Below are positions 1 through 45,279 of a stretch of DNA of 64,000 nucleotides, in pieces. The DNA comes from Lanius collurio (lineage: Eukaryota; Chordata; Aves; Passeriformes; Laniidae). A program made the translations under genes and the position numbers. The notes under the pieces were generated by a model, which ran no database searches, had not been told where the DNA came from, and worked only from the letters and a program-made list of their open reading frames with translations. The stretch's first letter is position 1. Each line of letters opens with the position of its first letter. The DNA is taken from positions 15,864,320 to 15,928,319 of the forward strand of contig JACBWW010000015.1 in the NCBI GenBank assembly GCA_020086605.1, written 5' to 3'.

Positions 1-3000
1 GAAATACTAGCCATGCAGTCCCACAACTTAATGATGCTGTGAACAGACTTAATTGTAGTAAGTTTCTGGTACAAATTTATTAAGACTTTGACATATATAT
101 AATTTTAAAATTTTAAAAGTAAATGTATTTTCCTATACTGAAAAGTATTGCTGGTAGAGGCAGGCAAAGAGCATCTTTATTTTTCTTATGAACTCCTATC
201 TGGTGTCTTATCCCTAATAAAAGGCTATGGTTATTTTTGTATACTGACTGAATATTTGGCCTTTAAGAGTATATAATTAGATGGAAGAGTAAAAGCAGTT
301 GTTAAAGGACTGTTTTTCTAATGAAAATAGTTTGAAATCATATAATTTTAGTTTCTTCCGAATAGATGTGATTAGTGTGTTGGAAATAGTTTTACAGTGG
401 ATATAAAGGGAACAGTTGAGAGACAGTGGCTGAGAATGTGTCTAGCTATTTTTGTAGCTAACAGTTATATTTTTTCAGTCTCTTTACTTAGATATTTCCA
501 TATAATTGAACTGCTAAATCACAATGGGATACAAAAACTATTTGCACTTTATAATATTTACATTTTAAAATAGGTTTTATTGTACTAATTGATAAGTAAA
601 TTGCAATGACTGTGAGAAAATCCTAGCTTATTTTATTACTTTGATAGAAATTTGAATATGAGATAGTATTGTCTGTATCATATAAGAATGTTTTCATGGA
701 TTTTTAGCTGCTGAAACTGAAATCAATAAACTTTAGCTACTGTTGTTGACTGGAACAAGTAAATCTGAACATTTGTTTTCTTCGTGTTACCTGTACCTCT
801 GTGTTCACCTAGTGTTTCTCCCAGCATTACTCCTCTCATGGTGTTTGCCCATGAGGCACACTCAGTGTGGGTTTCTGCATGTTCTTATGGAAGACTTTCT
901 TGATGGAGAACTGTGCATCTGAGTTTGTGCAATTACTCTGTTTTCTGAATAAACTTTAGAGAATCTCAGTCAGAATAGAATTCCAGGATGAGAGTAGACG
1001 GTGGATCAATTTGTAATTTTTTTCAAATTTTAAATAGATTTTTTAGTAATTGATGACAGTTTTAAAGGAGATAGAGAATGGTTGTCTTCACCCCTGAATT
1101 TCACATTAGATTTGTGCACCAGCATATCTCAGATTGAAAGTACATCAGTTAACAATATGGTCCAGGTTGTGGATTACTTTAGAGAATGTAAAATACTTTT
1201 TGCTTGATTGAGAAATTTTTAAAACTATAAAGGATTATTTTTCTTTTAAAAACATAGTACTTTGGATTTGAAATAAACAAACTTGTAATATAGCCCAAAT
1301 TTATTGTAATCTATTTAGTTAATTGTGTTAATTTAAATGATTAAAATATCTTCATGTCTGCTGAAGTTTTAAAGAAAAAATCAAATTGCGAAAGACATCT
1401 GGTTAAAGGGTTGGAGACAGTGTTGATTGAAATATTAAGCCCATTTTGAGAGTAATGTTTCAGAGCAGCTGTTTTCCTCACATAACTTTATTAACTTGAT
1501 TTAATTAACTATCTGCTTAATTCAAAGCGGAGAAACTGATTGATAGTTAAATGGCATAGTTAATTTTCCTCTTTTTAATTTATGTGTAGAAGAGATGGAA
1601 ATTATTTATATGACTTCTGAAAATCTTGGTGACAAGAAACAACCATTTTTAAATTAATTTTAGTCTCCTTGATTACTTGCTTAAAGGAAAAAATATTTTA
1701 TGTTCTTTTTGCCTGTGTATTCAGTGTTCTTCATTTATATGATTATCTACTTGCTCTTTGTTTTATCGATAACAGTGAGTTAATTTTCCTTATCAGTATG
1801 ACAGAGGTAGGCTGTGGTCCCTTCCGGGTCTTGCAAGAAATATGCTCTGCATGTTCTTCCATATTTTAGAGGACTCTTGACATGGTGTGGTTGTCATGCA
1901 TGGCTGCCATAGACTTAATTTTTTGGGGGAGGGGTTATTTGCTCCTTTTCTGCTTGATTTTTTCAGCTAATTCCAGAATTTGGACCTTTCCTTGGAGTGG
2001 TGTGGCTCTTCTCACAGTGCCTGTGTGGAGCAGGTCTGTGTCAGTGCTGTGCCATTCCCCTTGTTGGGTTGGTCATTTTCTGTAAGGGAAGTGCATAGTC
2101 TAGGAAAGTCCCAGCTTGAGCTATAGTGGGCATAGCAGGATTCTGGCATGACTAGCTCTGATTCTTACACCAGAAGGCAGGGAAGAGGGGAGGGTTCCTT
2201 ATGGAACCCCTTTTGCTATTCCTGCCTCACTCAGCAGCATCCATTCTATCTTTTCTCCTCAGCCATCGGGCTGCTGTAAATGCATCACTGTCCTCATTGT
2301 GCCTCGGTTGGGAACACCTTTTCCTGAGGATGAAGCACAGTAGGCACCAGCCCTGTTTGCTGGTGCCATGTACTCAAATACATTCTGCTGCCTAAAAACT
2401 TGCTCTTCCCTACAGCCTCTGTCAAGGAGGGAAATTCTAGTTGTTCAAGCTCTTTCTGAAGATGAATACACTTGTCAGTCCATGTGTCCCATTATCTTGC
2501 CTGAGCCTGTAGGCAGACTCATTGTGTTCCACCTGGATATAGGCACTGGACCACTGGATTTGCTCTCTGGCACTCCATGAGAGATAAAGCCTAACTTTTC
2601 TCGACCTGCTTCACATGACCACACATCCTTAGTAAGTCCTCTTAGTAAGGTGTTTGCTAAGCCAAGAACCCAGCTGTGGGACTCTGGCATGTTGCATGGA
2701 CAGTGATTTAATCCCTAACCTACATGACAAGTCTGTTGGCCACTTCTTTGCTTCGGTAGCACTGTCAGCCTATGGTGAAGCAGCCAGGACATTAATGCTG
2801 TCTGGTAGGTGGAACTCAAGGTATTTGCTTCTCCATCATGCTCCTCATGTCTTTAGCAGTAAAGGCTACAGGACACAGATGTGGACTGTTACATGGACTC
2901 AGAAGAACAGAGATCAGCAGCTATTGGGCTTTGACAGGGAAACAGGCCTATTAATTGGCAGAAGCCATGCTTTGCATGGTCACGAGCCTCCTGGTGTAAT

Positions 3001-4738
3001 ATTCAGCTCCTATTCCTGTGAAATGAAGCCAAGGTCACAGCTTTCATTGCTGTTTCCCCCTTTATATCTCTATTACTGCAATGCTCATAGGGAAAAAAAA
3101 AACCAGCAAAATTTCCATTGCCACAGTATATTGGCCTCATCTACTTCTATTTAACCCCCATAACCCTGGCTGACACCTCTGTGAGTGTCGTTGTCCCTCC
3201 TCTGTTTGGTTATGCCCCTGGTCCTTCTTTTGAGATTTCAGCTAACTCATTTCAGCAGTACTTGGTCTGTCCTGTGGGCCACAGCGATTTTGGAGGTTGT
3301 GGGTGAGAGCCAGTCAGTGTGGTTTGGCATGTTGATAGCTACTCACTCACTCCAGCTCTGTTGGAGAGGGGGTTGCTGGACTCAAGGGAGCTCCAGCCAT
3401 CTCATCTGGCTCAAACAGAAGGCTTCACAGTGGTTGTTCTCTGAAACCCAAACTGAAATGGAAATGGCAGGCAATCTGGGGCTGGATGTGTCAGGTTTCC
3501 TTTATCTGAAAAATTTGCATTGTTGACTTTTGGCAACCACACTCTGGCTTCTCACCAAGGGCATCTTTGCATGAGCCTCTGAATTTTCAAAATGCATATT
3601 TTTGGATTGCCACAGGAGTGTTTCATGGGCAGTTTTTATGTTCTGTATAAAGTCAGTACAGGTCTGTTAGGTTAATGCTCCTTGAGTTGTCAGCAGTAGC
3701 CAGGGCTTTTATAATACTGTGCCCATGCTGATAGGGATTTTTTGGATATGGGTCTGGGGAGGGGAAGATTAAGCTCAGAGTGGCTCAGAACAGCAGTTCA
3801 CCCTTTTCCGTGGTCTTACTATGGGCATAGGTACACTCAGTCTCTGTTCAGTCAACTGGAGTCACAGGCGATCCAAGGCCAGTTCCCAGCAATAACTGGG
3901 CAGTGCTTGAATCAGCACTGGCCAAAGCCTTGCTCCTTCAGAATTGCGTTGCTGCCTTTGAACTCCTCCTGGCTTGACATGGGCTTGTGCTGTGGCAGGC
4001 CTTGGAGTCAGCATGGCTCTCCAAGGCCACCCAGCACCCAGAGCCTGTGTCATCCTCTGCGCCAGCCTTGGCCTCCAGCAATTCCACTTGTGGGTTCCTC
4101 CCTTTCGTTTCCCAGGGCTCGCTCACTCAATAGACAAGTGTGATCTCAAGCAGAGTCACATGCTGTAACATGGCAGCTCTCCATGCATGCCTGTGCAAGC
4201 ACAGCTAATTCACCTCGACCACTGGGAGTGGAAGTTCCCCAGCTGGGGTGGGATGGCCTCTTTGAGAACCCGCAGGCTCACTGGAAAAAAAAAAAAAAAG
4301 TTTGGATGACATGGTGACAGAGTTCAGAGCCATCAAGAAAGCCCATCCAAGGGGTTTGATTCTTTAGGGCAAAGGAGTTGCTCCATCCATGAATGCTAAA
4401 TGACTTCTTAATTTTTATGTCTACCACATTAAACTTCCCAGAGAGCCCCTGAGATGGTTTTTCTTGCAGTGAAACATGAATGTATCTCATTTGGGGATTA
4501 TCCTGATAGATAACAGAATGTTTTGGAGCTTGCTATCCAATATGCAAGAGCAGATGTGCTATTATTGGCTTTTTTAAACTTGAACTGTGTGTGCAGCTCT
4601 CTGCAGAGCAGATGCTCAGAGTTTTGTTGGTATTCATTGGGTATAATAGAATTACCAGCACACCAAGAAGAGGTGCTGTGTTTGGTAGAGCAGTGTTAAA
4701 TCCCTGTTAGTCTCAAGGATCTCAGGGCTGATTTCCAG

Positions 4739-4807
4739 ACAATGGTTGGCATGTGGTGTTCTGCTTCAACGCCCCCATTGTGGAGATGGTCGTGGCGGCC
4801 TTCAATA
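4739..4807 (+). other. Coding-like, CpG-containing fragment of unknown origin
   Basis: Within AT-rich intron DNA, this segment is bounded by an AG (TTTCCAG) and a GT (AAGAAGGTATT). In one frame it reads DNGWHVVFCFNAP then IVEMVVAAFNTRKK, with C or G at most third codon positions and three CpGs in about 45 bp. I recognise no family. It could be a cryptic or alternative exon, a decayed retrocopy, or chance. Confidence 0.25.
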
Positions 4808-7800
4808 CCAGAAAGAAGGTATTACAGAGCTGGATTTCTTCAAGATACTATGGGCAGCCATGTGCCACCCATTTTCATTCCTCCTCATTAATTCTATTTT
4901 GTTTGTTTATAGACTGAGGGGAAATAAGGGTTCCCAGGCAGGGTCAGGGTCCCCAGTTCCAGGTGCTTATGGCTTCCAGTTTTAGAGTATCAGCAGGTAT
5001 GTGAGAGCCCAGAAGCTTCTGTGCCTGGTCAGTAACCGTATTTAAGCTGGCACAATGTAACTGAAACAACATGCTGCAGCTTTTGGATGTTTTTATTGTG
5101 TTTCTGTTCCTGACTGAATTCATTTCACAGGTATTCAGGTTCCAATTCTTACAGGTTTTTATGTTAGAAAGTTATGCTCATCTCCCATTATTTTCTTCTC
5201 AAAATGTATGTGTTTTAAAATATGAATAATCACTTACATATGCAGCCTTCCAACCTGAATGGCAAAAAAGGCCAGTTACATTTGATATAGAAGTTACACT
5301 AAGTTGCAAAATTAACTTTGTTTTAGTGGACACTAGGAAACGAGAATCTGGGCATCTTTTAGAAAATAGTGGATGCAGAAATGGAAAACAAAGGAGGATT
5401 AAAATTAAATATTTAAATTGGCTCATCCTATTACATTATTTAAGCCTGAATATGAATCGGCCTAACATGAGTTTATTGAATCAGACAAGGATCTATCAAT
5501 TGTGGATTTACCAGAATAAATTACAATTAAATCCAAATTATGATATCTGATAGAGATTGTAATTGTAATTTATAATTTCTACAAATATTTGATTTGATGG
5601 GAACCAAACTGGTGCTGCCATTTCCAAAAACCCATCCTCGCAATTTATTCTGTGGTCTTATAAATTTTCCTTTGCTTGCTTCTTTAGTGGTGTCCCAAAT
5701 TACAACTCTTTTTAATGGTCAACCTATCTTGGCTTGAATTTTCCCATGCCTGAAGTCCACAATGCTGATTTAGCAGAACAAAAACTTTGAAGATATTTCC
5801 TTTTCTCTGTGCTGTTTATTATATCCTTTGCTTTGCGTGTAGACCAGGCTCTGAAGCTTAGGTCAACAAGAAACCACCGTTGTGGCCAGGCTGGCTCGTG
5901 GGAAGCAGGGCTCAGATGGTTCCAGTTTGTAGCTCTCCTGGGCCTGAGATGATTCCCACAGGTCAGGCCGGCAGCTTCTGGGGTTTGAAATTGAAATAGA
6001 TACCTCTCAAAGGACATGTCCCATCGACAGTGTTTTTACCTGCATCTGCACACTGGTGGTGGTTGCTCTAGGCTGGGGGATTGGTCCTCTAAGGAGAAGT
6101 AGGATGGATTTAACGCTTACTTGGACCTTTGGGTTGGAGGCAGACATCAGCTTTAAAGAGAACATGAAATAATATTTTGCAATTTTTTTAAATTGCTTTT
6201 TTTTAAACTTTATAGAGTTAAGTGCTCCAAGAAGTTCTGTGCTTGTTTATTCAATTTCTTAAAACTTTGGAATCCAGATCTATAAATGCAGGCTGACTTA
6301 ATGTTTACGATTATGATCTCTCTCTCACTTGAGTTGATTGATGCTACTTGTTAAAAAAAAAAAAAAAAAGTAAAAAAAGGTATTAAGATATATAATCTGC
6401 AGGAAAAGATTGATGTACTTGTTAAAATATGTTGCTTTTGTCCATAAGGGAAAACCATTGTGAAAGTAATAGGCTCCCAGTTTTCTAAAAATTGGAAGCC
6501 TGTTTGCCAACTATTACAGAAGCAAAAGGAAAGACATCACAACCAGACTTAAGAGATGTAGCTTTTCATAAAGGTAGCAGCTATACTGCAGACTTAGTAG
6601 TAGCTGGGTATCGACCTTAAATAAAGAATCAGCATTTCTTAAAAATAATTATGGCCCAATAGTTATAATTTGTTCTTTTTGTGGGGGAATTTTGATGTAA
6701 TTTCTTCATTGCAGATTTCTAGCTGGAGTTTTGCCTAATTCTTTTTAGAAAGTGATGTAGGCTTGCTAATCTATGTGAGTTTTCTTAGGAAGTGTAAAAC
6801 ACTTTTCAGTTTTATCAAATTATCCCTGCAGATGTACAGCTGAATTTAACCAATTCAGAACAGTTTTGACTTCTTGTTAGGAAATATCCCTTATTCAAAC
6901 TTGAAAAAAATAGACGAGGAAAGAATTATGTTTCCAAGTCTGTGTTTACAAATCTAAATTGATTTGTTTTTTCTCAAATGTTCAGGATGCAGAAAATTTA
7001 CAGATTTAATTTTATTTAGTTGGAATATCATTACACGCCTTTTAGTGACTCAGAATGGAGTAAAACCTAGCAGATAAATTTAAAGCATCTTTTATTTATA
7101 AACCATAAATGTGCCCAAATAATTTTTTGTCTGTCATATTTCTAACTGTGGCAATGCAGTTTTGATTTTAATTCCTTTTTGCTGAATATGATGGCTTAAT
7201 TGCATTATATAGTCTTAAAGCAAATATTTTATATAGAGCTAAGCTGGGTACTTTTAGGCAAACATTAGTTTTCCCTTGACTTATGTGCAAAAATGTTTCC
7301 CACTTAAAGGAAAGCGGTTGAAGGAATCTGGATTGGGTAATTTAGGCTGAACTGTTGAAAGTGAACTTGTTTGCTTAGGCATTGATCCAGTCAAAACTTG
7401 TGCACATCTTTAACTTTCTGCAGTCTGTGTAGCCTGTGGGACCTCTACTGACATGGATAAAGTATCAAGCATGCAACATCATTCCCAGATTGGATGTACA
7501 TGCCCTACTGTCACATGCACTTGAATTAAAAGTGCATTTAAGTGTGCTTGCAAATAGAAGATCTGGGACTCCTCAGAGATTACCTGATCTCACCAAAATG
7601 CCCAGCTGACAGTCAAAAATGAGATTTCCTTTCTTGTCTATGCCTATGCCTGGGGGTGGGGGGGAGGGAAGGGAACGTTTTGTTGCTTTTAATACGAGCT
7701 TCATTGGATTGGTTTGTCTCTCTGGTGCAGTCGTGACGCAGCGTTGTGTTTTATCAGTGCCCACCCCCAGCAGAATTCTTTGCTTAAGAGGAGGCAGATT

Positions 7801-10800
7801 TTCACCTTCTGAATAAGAATCTGGACTCGCATTGATGCTTCTCGGTGTTGTCTTGTGTGCTCTCCTGTGCCAGAGTGAATTTTATCCCCGGACTGCCTGG
7901 TGTAAGTTATAGCCCTCTTTCTACCCTCTGAAAGTTTGCATGTTCAGATGTGACTGTGCTGAATGATAGGATGTCTATTTTAGACTTCAACCTGTATTTA
8001 CAATCAGGAGGGAAGGTTGCTAGAAGAACTTAGTTCCTTTTTCTCTTGAAACAACTTTTAATACTGGGTGAGTTTTAAAGACTTCTCTGCATGGTTTTCT
8101 TTTATAAAATATGTTTTCTGTAACCATGAACACTTGTTTTCTCTGAATGGATCTTGAAAATCTGTAGTATTGAGTTATAAAAACTCCTTGCCTGTTAGAA
8201 AGACTTTGTTCAGTCGCTGAAGGATCAAATTGTCCTTCAGTTAGAGAAAAAGATATTTATCAGCAAATGCATGAGGACTTGTTGATACTTTACCTCTCTC
8301 ACTTGTTTGTAGAATTACTGAAAGTAACTGCTGTCTGTGTTTCTAGTGAATGCTTTTGGCAACATAATCTCATGCTAGATATTTATGTGCATTTTTGACC
8401 TTTCAGTGGTGGAAACAAAAGGTTGATAGGGATTAAGAAAAGGAAGCATCCTCTGGAAGTTTTGGGACCTGACAGTGACAGTTCCTCTCCGCAGTGTTAA
8501 ACTGGATGGGAATCCTTGGAAAGCTATCAACTTCAGTCTTGTTTCCATATCAAGTAGTAGCATTGAAATATGCTTAAACACATTGTAAATGTGTTAAAAT
8601 AGGAACTGATTGATAGAAAACTTGCTTCTGCTGATGTGGTAATTGATTTTTTTAATAGTAAGTTGGGAGTGCTTTTTGTATACTGGAGCATTAAAGTTGC
8701 ATAATGTTTGGCCTTGTGACAAGTCCTGTGCATGTAATTTAGAGCCATATAGGGATGTTCTCAGTCTTGAACCACTTGATTCAATTCCGCCTTTCATATC
8801 ATGAATGTAGTGTTAGTAATTTAAAGTAAATAATTTGTGAGCCTTGTGGCCTGAGCATGAACTGGAAAAGATAAAGACTATTGATATGAATGATGTTAGT
8901 AGCTCTGGTTATAAATCAGGCTTGGTTTCTATGCAGTGCAACATAGTGCTGTGTTTAGTACGCATAGACTGGAATGCCAGATCTGGCCTGAGTTTATACA
9001 TAGGTGGGAAGCCTGACAGATCAGTTTTATATAAAAAGCAACATACAGAAATAGAGAGGATATGGACTAACCTCCTAGAAGCTGCTGTCTGGTGAGCATT
9101 TTAGACAGACTTTTCAGCCACTGCTAACTAGAAGTGAACCTGCCTGTCAGTGCAAATTCAGTGCCACTGTCAATTATGAAACATCTACTGTTTCCAACAA
9201 GGCAGAGGAAAAAAAATTGTCCCTTGTCTGCTTTGCCATAATGCAAAGCGGAGTAGTCATAGAAATTATTTTGGGAAATGCTACACTAGCTGCTGTCCTT
9301 TGATTTTTGTTCATACTTGGGCAACAACAAATCAGTTAAAACTGAGGCATTGCAGAATTTCTGCCCTATCCAGAGTAAAAGAAAAATTTCAGCTGCAGCA
9401 TGGGGCAACTTCTGAGAGTAGCAGAGCTGCATACAGCATGATTTATAGATGGTATGAGATGCATACCTCTCAGTGTTTCACAAGTTCTCTAGGTTCTTCC
9501 CTAATTTTCAGTGAAGAGAAGATTAAAGAACAATTATGGCATCTCTGTTTGTTCCTTTATGTCACACAGTTGGATTGCTGGTGGGTAATGCACTCCGATT
9601 GCTTCTCTAGAATTTGAACTTAGTCCTGAGCTTTTATTTATCTGTTCATTCCTGCTGTTAGATACTTCTCTGTTCTCTTTAGCAGCAATTTGTTTAGCAA
9701 AACCAAAAATCCTCAAACCCTGACATCTTTGATTTTCAAATTTAGTATTATTTTTTTCACTAAAACTTGTCTAGACTTAGTAGTGTACTGTGAATAATTT
9801 CCAGGACAGCTGTCTTAGTAAATGTCCTAAAAGGATCTCATGATTACCATGGGATCCTAACTTTTTCCTGACAATTCGCTTGTCTTTGTGCATGAATCAA
9901 GGTGCTTTTTTACTTAGGTTTTGTTCTCCTCTCTCCCTTAGGGAAGAAATAGCACTCTGTGTTGACAGAGTTGTAACAAGCTATTTAGCTAACAACAAAA
10001 TACAGTCCAAGGGGGGTGTCTGGATCATCTGCCAGTGAGGCAGAGGGACATGCTTAGCATTTCCAAAAGTCAGATTTTTCTTGCTGAAGTGCAGGTTTCT
10101 ACGTCTGCTTAAAAGGCTTCAACTTGGACCTCCTAAGTATGGTACACTGATTATGGATCATAAGAAAACTCAGCTAAAAAACTTGCCTTAATGCAGAATT
10201 AGCTTCTTACAGCTTGAAATGTCATGTCTACACATTTCTCTCCACTCTCATAGCCATCAGAGATGCACACTCCAGCTTCAGATCCTGCAGCTCCTTGGTC
10301 CTAACACAGTTTCTCTGCCCTGCTGATGCCCAAGTGTGTGTTGGCAGCATGGCAGAACAGGCTGGGCTGGTACAGGAAGAGTTATCCAAAGCCTGAATAG
10401 GAAAATGTACTTTTCCATACAGAATCTGCTGTGGTAGCATAGCACACCTGACTGCAGAGGTGGTATCAGTCCCAGAGATAGGAGGACCTTCCAGCATCCA
10501 GCAGGTCAGGTGGAATTGCATTTGGGTTGCATAGAGGCACGTTGATGAAATATGAGAACAGGAGAGACACAAGCTGGTGACTTCCAGGTGTCACACACAG
10601 AGCAGATCACCTGCTGTTCCCTACTGCATGGTGTTTTATCCAGTTTCTTTTTCATCCCAGTAACAACATGAAATACCACAGGGTTAGATTAGGTGATGAG
10701 GGGCATAGCTCAGCGTGTCTGAGCATGCCAGATGTATTTTGGGCTCTAAAAGAAGCGTGCTACAAGGTTTAGTCTGTATTTAGTCACTGGCCTGCTTTGC

Positions 10801-11663
10801 AGGATATTTTGCATTTCTGAAATCCTTCTCGGGAGAGATGTGCTTTTTTTTCCCCCCTTTTTTTTTTTAATAAGCATTTAAAATCTCTTACCATTTTTTA
10901 AGGTTGAAAGTAGTGACACCTAGCCATTCAAAGGCAGCCTATGTGTTAATTTTTAAACATGCGTTTATTCCTCTTTTTCTTTTGATTTACATCTTCTTAA
11001 TGACACAGCTTGGCCACTGCTGTGCTGTTGCTTGTGCCAACACAGTGGACATCAAGTTGAGCCTTTTGAGTTTTGGAGGAAGCTCTGTTTTGAAACATCA
11101 CCTTCCATAAAATGACAGGAGGGGTGACTTCTTACTTGAGACATCCTTTCTCCTGAGGCCATATATCCTATTTCCCAGGGAGGGAGTTTATGTGGCTGCC
11201 TCTCTGAGCTGCTTGCCAAAAGCCCTGCTGACAGTCTTTTGGAGACTCTTTGGCCTTCATGAGGCCGTTTAGGAGCACACATACACACACTTGAAGTCTT
11301 AATTTCTTTGGGACCATCTGGAGGAGTTCTCCCCACCCTCTCCCAGGGAAGCTAATAAAGGCAACCTTGTGACTTAGTGATTTATTTTGGAAACTGCAGG
11401 AATTCGCTGTGGCTGGAGGAGCCAGATTTGGCAAACACCGTCCCATGAATTCTGTTGCGGTAGGGGAATGTCACAACCCCCCTGCCTTTTCTTATCCCAG
11501 GAGTTGGGTCACCACAATAAATTGGTAGGTTGGTTGATAAGTGGAGAAAAGACAGATCTCTGTTGGGAATAAGGGTGTGCTTTCATCTTGCTGATCCAAA
11601 GAAATGGATCTCATATAATCACAGAGTCTGTGGGTGTATGGAAGGACCTCAGTCAGCTTTGCT

Positions 11664-11712
11664 CATTTTCAGGGGAAGAAACTGGGGCACTGAGGCTAAC
11701 TTGGCAAAGGTA
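11664..11712 (+). repeat. Possible MIR-like SINE remnant
   Basis: The stretch with GAAACTGGGGCACTGAGGCT, then AACTTGGCAAAGGT, resembles the MIR core (consensus around GAAACTGAGGCACAGAG, then AAGTGACTTGCCCAAGGT). Old MIR copies exist in bird genomes in low number. The match is short and degraded. Confidence 0.35.
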
Positions 11713-13632
11713 CCATGGAAATCCATGCAGGATGAAGAATTTAGTCATTAATCTCCAGGATCAAAGAAGGACCCTAGTCCAGCATTTCATCTCCTAGCAA
11801 AATCTGATATACATAATAGAAATTTTTTAGCAAATGCTTTTAGTGGGGTTTTATCTTCATTCACAGGCAAACAAGTGTTAACTATAATTGTTTCTTCCAA
11901 ACATCATTAGCCTTTTCTGTTTCTCTCAAGTCCTTTTCCACTCAGTGGGCTGAGTGCTCATGAATTATAAAAAAGCAACAAGTCTTCAAACAGAAAACAT
12001 GCTTTGGTGCTTCGTTTTCTCATGTTATCTCATAGTATAAAAATCCTTATACAAATGTTTTTACCGTTAAGACCTTCTGAAATGTTATTTTAGAGTGTAA
12101 GGCATTCAAGGATTGATGTCTGCTCCATGTCTGGAAAAGACTGGAGCAACAGTTGTTCAGCCAGTTTGGAGCCTGCAGAAAAAAGGAGGGGCATCTTTTT
12201 TGCTGAATATGTGTATGTAGAGAAAGTATCAATCTTTGACATCAATTTAAGAGTTTTCTAGGAAATATTTATGGATAGATGTGTTATTTTCCTCTTGGTT
12301 GTTCTCAAGGATCCAGCACCTCAGGAATATGCAAAATCTTTTTTAATTTTTAATTTTACTATTATTTCAGGGGTTTCAGAGACCCTTCCTCCTTGCTACC
12401 ACAGGACCTATATTGCATTTGGGTCACTGAAAGAAATTAAGCATGATCTTGAAACTGTACATATGGGAATATTGTATGAAATTTTAGTGACTGTGGGGAA
12501 ATAGAGTGAGCAGGAGGGCTCAGAGCTTTAATGTGACATCCCCTGCTCTCAAGAAGTGCTTCTTAAAACAGATGGAGTTGGCTCATGCATATTTGCAGCT
12601 AAATGTTAAACTCCTTGCCACAGGACACCTTTGTGGTGGCTGATAACAGAAGGGAATTAGCCCTTGGAGGAGGCAGGTGGTTTGGGAAAATTTTGCTTCT
12701 GTATTTTGACCATCTTCATATCACCGTGGGCCTTATCACTCTGTTTAGCAGTGTTTTGGATAATGAAGGATTTATTTTTAAACTCCCTTTCTACTTCCTT
12801 TCTCTCTGTCCTTTTTTTGCTTTGAAAGAGCTTACTTTTTTATCAGACTAAGAAAGATGTAATTAAAAAGGCAGTCATAAAATGGAAACTGTCAAAATAA
12901 GTACTCAAAGATATCTATGACAATAGTTTGAATATAATAACTGTTAGTAATTGGTAACTATCTATAGGAAAAAAATGAGAGTTCGGTGTTTTCACTGCAC
13001 CTTTTTCATAGACTTCTCTAAATCAATAAGGATACATGGAAATATTGAAATTACTGTTCTGTTTCAGTGACTGAAAAGCTGCAAGGAAATTGTATTCTTA
13101 CTGCATGGGATGTGATAACAGCAAAAGATGAATATTAATGTTCTTCAGAGTATTTTCAGTGGTGTTTTCTAGACAGACATATATAAAAAATAATTTTTCA
13201 AAAGAGCATATCCATGGCTGCAGCTGATAGAATATTGAGAGCTCTGCTGAGATCAGTGGAGCTAGGTGTTATTTATCAGCTGGGCATCAGGCTGTATGGT
13301 ATGGTCTATGTACTCTATATGTTTTATATTCACTAGGTGCAAAAAGCCAAGAAGAATCCTCCTGCTAGAAAGAGGACTTATTGCTCTGCTTGGTAAATTC
13401 AACACATACGAAACTCCCAAACTTTCTAAATCCTTCTAGATTGCTCAAAATATTTTCTTGGTCAGTGATATTGCAAGAAACATATTGTTTTGGAGGTGAC
13501 CTAATTTGTATCTTCTCTGAATTGCTTTATGATTAGAGCAGTCACATGCTGAGGTAGGACCCCATTAGTAGGTTTAAATCATCTGTTTACTACTGAAAAC
13601 ATGCATTGTTATGAGCTCTGCTCAGTATTCCT

Positions 13633-13703
13633 CCCCCCCCTTTTTTTTTTTAATTTTCTTTTTCTTTTTTTTCTTTTTGTTTTGTTTTGTTTTGTTTTGT
13701 TTT
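13633..13703 (+). repeat. T-rich tract with tandem GTTTT repeat
   Basis: A C8 run and T runs are followed by about five GTTTT units just before the exon 2 acceptor. The tract also serves as the polypyrimidine tract of that acceptor. It is likely to vary in length between individuals. Confidence 0.8.
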
Positions 13704-13714
13704 CTCTGTTGCAG

Positions 13715-44850
<31,136 letters not shown>

Positions 44851-45273
44851 GGAGCCTCCTCTGCTGGGAAAAGGGGAAATGGCCAAGCTACTACCAATGG
44901 GAGAAGTGTTCCCGTGAAAGAAGCAGTCAGAGAGGATCCATCTTCCATACCTAACTTCTTATCTACTGTACATAACAATGTGTCATATTGGTGACATGGT
45001 GATGTGGTGCCATTTCTTACATATTAAAGAAATATATATGCATATAGTAGGTAACAATACCTAAGTTATATTATCAGTGGGGTGAAAATAATTGCCTAGA
45101 ACTTAATATTTAGTAAAATTTGTACATAGTGTATCATTTTGGTGGCTATTTTTTAATCTTTTGAAGAAGAGTATGGATTAGGAAATGTTTCTTGTCCATT
45201 TGATATAAGAAGAAGCGAGGTACAGGACTGCATAACACATGAATTTTTTAAAGCTATTAAGATACTGGAACAA

Positions 45274-45279
45274 AATAAA
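45274..45279 (+). terminator. Proximal polyadenylation signal AATAAA
   Basis: AATAAA lies 424 nt after the SLC20A2 stop codon, followed within 35 nt by T-rich sequence. It is a plausible proximal poly(A) site for a short 3' UTR. Confidence 0.5.

Larger units (their letters stand above)
1..13714. other. No gene recognised; probably the distal part of SLC20A2 intron 1
   Basis: Mostly AT-rich non-coding DNA with no ORF I can assign to a protein. Bases 1880-4270 are GC-richer but still without recognisable coding sequence. It contains a coding-like fragment at 4739-4807 and a MIR-like trace at 11664-11712. Homopolymer runs occur at 4284-4299 (A), 6352-6370 (A, broken by one GT) and 13633-13703 (T-rich, with tandem GTTTT). 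No SMIM19 exon, the usual divergent neighbour of SLC20A2, was seen. Confidence 0.6.
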
